Shown: piece after piece, positions 57,481-64,000 of the stretch
Numbering within the stretch: position 1 is the stretch's first letter
How the letters are laid out: each line of letters opens with the position of its first letter
Origin: Chrysomallon squamiferum
Taxonomy: Eukaryota > Mollusca > Gastropoda > Neomphalida > Peltospiridae
Assembly (NCBI GenBank): GCA_012295275.1
Contig: CM022679.1
Span: 882,775 to 946,774 of the forward strand
Reading direction: 5' to 3'
DNA: 64,000 nucleotides
Notes under the pieces: generated by a model
Told to the model about the DNA's origin: nothing
What the model saw: the letters and a program-made list of their open reading frames with translations, nothing else
Database searches by the model: none
Program-made: the position numbers and the translations under genes

Positions 57481-58251
57481 ACTCTACCTTGTCAGCGACA
57501 GCTTCGCCAACTCCCGTGTTTGTAGACTGGTCGTTGACAATAAGCCGCTGTGACCATACTAACATTTATCACCGGTGAAAAAAATATCCCACCGGAACTT
57601 ATGAATTAGAGTTTTAATGTGCATCATTTATTACTCCTACAGCAGTAATTTACTGTTTGTGTTGCGGTATATATAATCTGCGTGCGTATGTCTATGTGTG
57701 TATGTGCGTAAGCCCGTAATGTGCGTGGGAAGACAAGGTGTGTTCACAAATGAGGATAATCGACTTGCGTACACTAGTGAAGGTTCCCAGGTGTTGTCTG
57801 AGTTTTCCCGGCTCGTGTGGTAAACTCAATATTGTGATTCTGTGCAGTACACATTTCATACACCGCTTGTTAGACCAGTGACGTTTTCAATACAAGCTTT
57901 TCCCACTGAGTGTAATACGAGTTTTATTAGAACACAAATCACAGCTGTCATTCTCTTGCACGACTCTTTATTATAAATCAATTATCAGTCTTTTGGAGAA
58001 AAAAAAAAAAAAAAATAAAATGATATAAAAATAAAATAAAATAAAGTAAAATAAAATAAAATGAATCGAAATGTAATAAAAAAAAAAAAATAACTAAAAT
58101 GAAATGAAATGAAATAATAAAAAAATAACTAAATAAAAAAAAAATAATTTTAAAAAGTAATAATAAACAAACAAACAAACAAACAAACAAACAAATAACT
58201 AAATAATAAATAAATAAATAAATAATGAAGATCTTTACAGTTTCAAATTTG

Positions 58252-58282
<31 letters not shown>

Positions 58283-59361
58283 AATTAAAAATTAAAAATT
58301 AAAAAATCAAAAAATAAAAAATCAACAACAACAGCAAAAAAACAACATGTTCCTGACGGATAATGTTGACTCTTAGCAAAATATTATCAACAGAATGTTT
58401 TTAAATCAATAAACAGTGTACAAAATAAACAGAACATAAAAAAAATATATAAAAAATAATCATGAAGCACAGTGTGCGCACGAAACACATCGATCAGTGT
58501 AAACCTGTAGATGAAAATTAAAAACGTGTCTTGTTAACACAGACGTACACGCACACGCACACCGGTGTGTTTCTTTTCTTCTGTGAACAGTAACGTTTAG
58601 GTCTAGCTCGCACTCTGACACACCCTCCCTTCTAGACCCCTCCCCCCTGTGTCTCTGTGTCTAGCACTAGGATTTTTATTAAATGAAAAAAAAAACAATC
58701 GTGTAAAATCACAATATTTACCACGTACGTAATTCTTCCTGCCTTGAACTCTTCACATTTTGGTGAACAGTGCAACCCGCGTCTACCTTGGATCGATTTG
58801 ATTAACGAAATTGCAGAACGTGTCACATCTCAGTGACAGCAGTTTACAGCAAACAAAGAGCAGAACCTTCCGTGCAGCAATCATTTTACTTGATAATTAC
58901 ACAAGTTTGTGCAAATTTTGGGAACCGACGGAAAAAAAAACGAAAAAATAAAACGAACCATGTTTGAAGTGTGTGGCAAGAATTAGAATTGTCAATGTGA
59001 TGTTCCCGAACAAGTAATGAAATTGTTAAAAAGAAAAGGAAAAGAAGGAAAGAAAGAAAGAAAACGTAAAGAAAGAAAAAAGACGAAAATGAGAGAGAAA
59101 AAAAAAAAAAAAAAAAAAAAAAAAATGCTAAAGAAGAACAAATTACAGCCAGAATCAATAACAGTAATAATAGTTTTTATTATTATTATTTTTTATTTGT
59201 TTTTAATTTTTTTTTTTTTGGTTATTTTTCTTTCTTTATTTTTTTTTAATGTTTTTTTTTTTTCTTTATTTTACACACGCAAACATTTAATTATTTTTAT
59301 TTTGTATGCACAGTGAGGCACACACACACGCAAACATTTAATTATTTTACAGAATAGACAT

Positions 59362-59530
59362 TGACGTATGTATACACACACACACAGACACACACACATA
59401 CATACACATTGACGTATACAGCTATACACACACACACACGCACACACACACATACATACACATTGACGTATACAGCTATACACACACACGCACACACACA
59501 CACATACACATTGACGTATACAGCTATATA
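59362..59530. repeat. About 55-bp minisatellite with CA tracts and cattgacgtatacagctata
   Basis: Four copies of cattgacgtat (about 59358, 59406, 59460, 59508) separated by acacac/acatac runs of differing length. Confidence 0.9.
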
Positions 59531-59695
59531 CACACTGCACAGATTTATTAAACATACCATCAAATGTAAAATACTTTCTGATACTCAGAGATGTTCAAGT
59601 AACTTACACATACTGTGTGCATATAAATGAGCATACTCGTACTGAAACATATTTAAATACATGAACTGGCATATACACTACTACTACTACTACTA

Positions 59696-59730
<35 letters not shown>

Positions 59731-60311
59731 TATTCTCTGCTACAAACACACACGCCCACACGAAGATCACAAGGAAATATCTGTAAGAAAACCAGACAGT
59801 TCTTGATTGCAGCGGATCTGCTCAAATGAAGTGAGGAATTTAAGTACATACTTCATTTACAGAAGAACGCGTATTTCCAGCTTAATTTCTGGAGGACAGA
59901 GCGACTCCGCTGGGCCTAATTATTTTCAAATGGAAGCTATTTTAGCTTTTCAAACTTGAAGATGCTAGTAATAAAAACACTGACAGAAAGCTTGTTCTTC
60001 GTCATTTCGTGAGTTACCGCGCTGTCGCTGCAGTTTCTACTATTAACACTGCCACTACTGCGGATGTTACTGCTACCACTACCACTGCATTAATTCTACT
60101 GTACTGTACTACTGTAAGCTACTACAACAGTTACCATATAAATGTATACAGATGGCAAACATTAAATAAATAAAAACAAACATTCCACGCTCGAAAACAA
60201 CTTAATTTGAAACAAACTTATTATTGTTGTTGCCGTTACTGTTGTTACTGCCGATGTCGCAACTATAATATCGTAGAAACAATCATAAAATGTGTACGCA
60301 GCAAGGTCTAT

Positions 60312-60632
60312 TCAGTAGTTAGTATGTTGTTAAACTAAACCTGTAGTTAGCATGTTTGTTAAACTAAACCTGTAGTTAGTATGTTTGTTAAACTAAACCT
60401 GTAGTTAGTATGTTAGTTAAACTAAACCTGTAGTTAGTATGTTAGTTAAAACTAAATCAATAGTTAGTATGTTAGTTAAACTAAACCTGTAGTTAGTATG
60501 TTTGTTAAACTAAACCTGTAGTTAATATGTTTGTTAAACTAAACATGTAGTTAGTATGTTTGTTAAACTAAACCTGTAGTTAGTATGTTAGTTAAACTAA
60601 ACCTGTAGTTAGTATGTTAGTTAAAACTAAAT
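60312..60632. repeat. 29-bp minisatellite upstream of the Rab gene
   Basis: Eleven copies of aaactaaacctgtagttagt plus atgtttgtt. Variants (tgttagtt, aaaactaaatca) recur in the same order about 175 bp apart, showing that a six-unit block was duplicated. Confidence 0.97.
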
Positions 60633-60639
60633 CAGCATC

Positions 60640-61210
60640 ACAAGAACAATACAGTCACGTGACGTCCTTACAAGTGCTGAGACTTGATTAGGATAAAGCC
60701 CTACAAGCCACACTCGGGCTAAAACTGACAGAAAGGTTTTAATGGTCCGCGTTCTCTTTAGCACAACACGGCGACCAGGTTTCTGTGTGAGCGAACACGC
60801 GTCACTTTGAAACCCTGTAAAGCCGCGGATCACACGAAATTCAGGACGCAGCCACAAAGCGAAGTGTTTTTTCCGTTACGTGAGCCGCATCGCAATGTCA
60901 AAAGCAAATTGATTGTTCGGCAAATGACTCGACTGGCTCTCCGATCGGAAAGCGTTCAGCGCAACACCCGACAGGACTTCTGATTAGTCGAGGTGGCGAG
61001 CTGAAGGCGATGGGAAAATAATTCCACACGACGAAGTAATGACCTTTAATTCCACGAAGCCAAACACTTACGCCACGGCAGTTGTTTTCACAAGCGCTGG
61101 CTTCATTACACAGACACCTGCTGGCATTTAGACTGTAACACTGAAACTTGACGTCTGGCCTCGCTGAAGGGAGATAATCCTGTTCGTGACTATTCCAAGA
61201 ACGTTTTCAC
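60640..61210. other. GC-richer single-copy block, candidate regulatory region
   Basis: About 570 bp of complex sequence with frequent CpG, free of simple repeats, between a minisatellite and an AT-rich zone. No convincing ORF. Candidate distal promoter or enhancer of the Rab gene; only composition supports this. Confidence 0.35.
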
Positions 61211-61630
61211 ACAAAGTAGTATACTTTATGCCGCATACATTATTTTAAATTTATTATTTATTTGTTGCGTAAACACTGTTGTCATTAGTGGTAGTAGTAA
61301 TAGCAACAGCAGCGACATTAGTAGCAATGCCAATATTAGTAACATTAACAGTAACTTTAGTAGTAATAGTAGTTGCAGTAGAGTAGTAGTAAAAGCAACA
61401 ACAGCAGCAGTAGTTGTAGTAGAAGATGCAGCAGCAGTAGTAGTGTAACTATGTACTTAACATATTTCTGCTTTCTGCGTCAAACATACACGTTGTACAA
61501 AGTGTTTCTGGATGCACCTTCCGAAAGACTGGATAGCACGTACCACGGCCTTTAGTAAACCATGGAGGATTCACCGTGCTTAATATCATAGCCAAAACTA
61601 AGATGATAACCAATGAACTACAACCCATTC

Positions 61631-61763
<133 letters not shown>

Positions 61764-61879
61764 GGACAGAGAGAGAGAAGAGAGTGTATACCATGTTCTT
61801 GTTGCCTTTAACCTTCCCTCTGTGACAACGTGGCTCTTTGCTGTTTCTACGAGTGTTAATTAAACTAATAACAGAGTTA

Positions 61880-62165
61880 CTCAACAATCTCACGGACGAT
61901 TAGACGTAAAAGTGGCTGACTGAGGATTGCAGATTAATTGACTTGGGATCGATTATTTCATTCCCTCATTACCACGGGGAACAAATCTGTGGCGAGCTAA
62001 TGGAATCTGCGAGAGCGCGGGAACGAAAGCTGAACCCACAGTTTACAGGTGCCTGGTGAATTAAATTGGAAACATCGCGAGACACTCGCGTACGTTCGGC
62101 TGTAGGGCGGAAAGCCGCCCCGGGCGCTCACAGTTACAAGATCGACTCAGAAACACGTCTTCTCT
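61880..62165. other. GC-richer block with homeodomain-like TAATT cores
   Basis: Complex sequence with several ATTAATTG/TAATGG/TTAAATTGG cores and a CG-rich end (gccgccccgggcgctc at about 62115-62130). No ORF. It lies between the GA and CT arrays. Candidate cis-regulatory element; inference only. Confidence 0.35.
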
Positions 62166-62416
62166 TTGAAATCCAATTTGTAGTTAGTTTCGTCTTTCCG
62201 GAACAACACGGTAATAATAAAAGTACAGAATAAAAACAAAATGGTGGTAGTAAAATAACAAAACCAAAAAGAAAAAAAAAAAAAAGAGAAAATAAATTGT
62301 TTTTTAAAAAAAAGTAGTAAATTTTTAATATAAAAGAGTATTAATTGTATAAAACATGAATTTAAAGAAAAAAAGAAAAAAAAAAAAAAATTAATTGACA
62401 TCCCAAACGATCTTTA

Positions 62417-62421
<5 letters not shown>

Positions 62422-62515
<94 letters not shown>

Positions 62516-62533
62516 CCTCTCTCTCTCTCTCTT
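62422..62533. repeat. (CT)n microsatellite
   Basis: About 110 bp of ctctct ending ctgtccctctctctctc, the inverted counterpart of the (GA)n array at 61637. Confidence 0.98.
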
Positions 62534-64000
62534 TTTTCTCCACTCATAGACTCATACAATGACACCCATCAGGAAGTTTCTTAATTATTTATTTTTACTT
62601 TGTATACAAATGGAAAAAATCAATGGACACCTGAGTAGCAGACGTTTAAGTGTACTGAAGAGAAACGCTTTGACATTAATTATCAATTACATTCTGGTGC
62701 CGATACTTCACATAAGCAGATAAAAGCTTTTAAATTCATGTCATGCAGAAGTTACTACTTTATGTCTGTTCGCAAAAAGACGCACACGGGCTAAAACAGA
62801 TTTTCTTTAACCACATTTCACTCACCGTGGGGCCTGAGTTGTGTATGCGTACATTTAGTATCAATGTAGAAATCACATGCAGTTTTCACAAAGACAGTTT
62901 TATATATATAAGTGCATTGTATTAGTAAAAGGTTTTGAAAATTTCCTGACTAAAATGTATAATATTAAAAAGGTTTCTCAACACGTTTCTCTTTATTATT
63001 TTTTTTTTAAACAGTTATTTTTATAATTTTTATATTTCATTTATATTGAGAAATATAGTTACGTAGTGATTTAGTTACAACTGGTTTTCATTTAATTTAA
63101 TTTAATTAATTCATTTATTTATTCATTCATTCATTCGTTCATTAAATATTTATGAACTTATGTTTTCGATTAAATAATTATTACTGATTATTTTCAATTT
63201 TCCAATAAACTTTTGTTCATTTTGTTATGGTCTGAATGTCCACAACAGAATTACATAGTATCTAAAAGTGTGTCATATCTCTAACGTAACATTATATTTG
63301 ATAATTCATATTACAAAGCTGTCGAGTTTTTAATGAAAGTATAGCATGACTGTCCGTATTGACTGGTTTGTGTATTTTAATCACTGAAGCACTACGAATA
63401 TAGCAATGAGATATCATAAAATTATTTTGTACCAAAAAACCAACACTTCTTGCCCCCTCTTGATTCGTCCACTGTTTCTGTTCATTACTATCGTTGCTGT
63501 TATTTTTGTAATTATTATTATTGTTACTACCCCCATTACCACCACCACCACCATATAAATAAAATTAATAAGAAACACTATTAAAAAATATTCAGTCGTC
63601 ATGTCTTGGAATAGCTTTTTAAACAGAAAATGATTACCAGGAAAACTAAATTACGGAACATGGAGAGAAGATTGTACATTGTAGAAGAGTACACGAATGT
63701 AATTGAACTAGACTGCCACAGAAATTCTAAAAACTTGAAGCGTACTGAATACACGTACATAATTAAAATAGAATTGTAACTAAAACGTTATCAGAATGAA
63801 ACAACACTTTCCCATTCCACCCACATCTCCCTCGTTCTTTTCCTCTGTTTGAATGTTTAAAATCTTCCAGTAACCATTAAAAAAACAAAAAAAAAAAAAA
63901 AAACAATAGAAAAGTACACGTGTCTTTCAATGTACTTATAGCGAAAATCTTCAAAACAGAGGCACAGTGTTATATTCAATCTCGTTCATCTTTTAGTTCA

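Noticed and set aside
60627-60857. 76-codon frame on the - strand upstream of the Rab gene
   Set aside because: No family signal, starts inside a minisatellite edge, and no supporting splice sites were found.

Overview
This is nuclear DNA of an animal. The genes are split by GT-AG introns, the sequence is AT-rich, and it is packed with micro- and minisatellites. Intron-rich F8A and a DeSI-PUL gene suggest an invertebrate. A mollusc or other lophotrochozoan is my best guess, but the species cannot be read from the sequence. No bacterial or viral gene was seen.

Seven protein-coding genes were reconstructed exon by exon. All junctions keep phase. Left to right: (1) + strand, 986-3885, the last three exons of an ABCA3-like ABC transporter, whose 5' part lies outside the window. 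(2) - strand, 6950-10310, TYW3 (wybutosine synthesis), 7 exons, 353 aa. (3) + strand, 10685-15196, ZDHHC6 palmitoyltransferase, 9 exons, 390 aa, divergent from TYW3 over a 374 bp shared promoter gap. (4) + strand, 16145-21496, F8A/HAP40, 11 exons, 316 aa. (5) - strand, 23034-28389, MBOAT7/LPIAT1, 7 exons, 466 aa. (6) + strand, 28660-37981, a DeSI-type (PPPDE) isopeptidase joined to a C-terminal PUL-like domain, 11 exons, 472 aa, divergent from MBOAT7 over 270 bp. (7) - strand, 42755-57480, a Rab26/Rab37-type GTPase, 8 exons, 232 aa, with two alternative 67-nt exons for the switch II region. The stretch from 57.5 to 64 kb holds no recognisable gene. It is upstream of the Rab gene and includes two GC-richer, single-copy-looking blocks. 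The genes share no pathway; this is an ordinary gene-dense metazoan neighbourhood.

The most unusual signal concerns the minisatellites. Several contain the neighbouring splice junction inside the repeat unit: 21 copies of an ABCA 3' splice site plus exon start, 10 copies of the next ABCA exon end plus 5' splice site, more than 30 copies of the F8A exon 4 acceptor, and an array running into the MBOAT7 exon 2 donor. Weaker two-copy or few-copy cases occur in MBOAT7 exon 6, DeSI exon 8 and Rab exon 2. In two arrays the copies nearest the exon keep the reading frame, so choosing another copy would insert 12-aa (F8A) or 23-aa (ABCA) repeats. I read this as recurrent tandem duplication nucleated at exon-intron boundaries.
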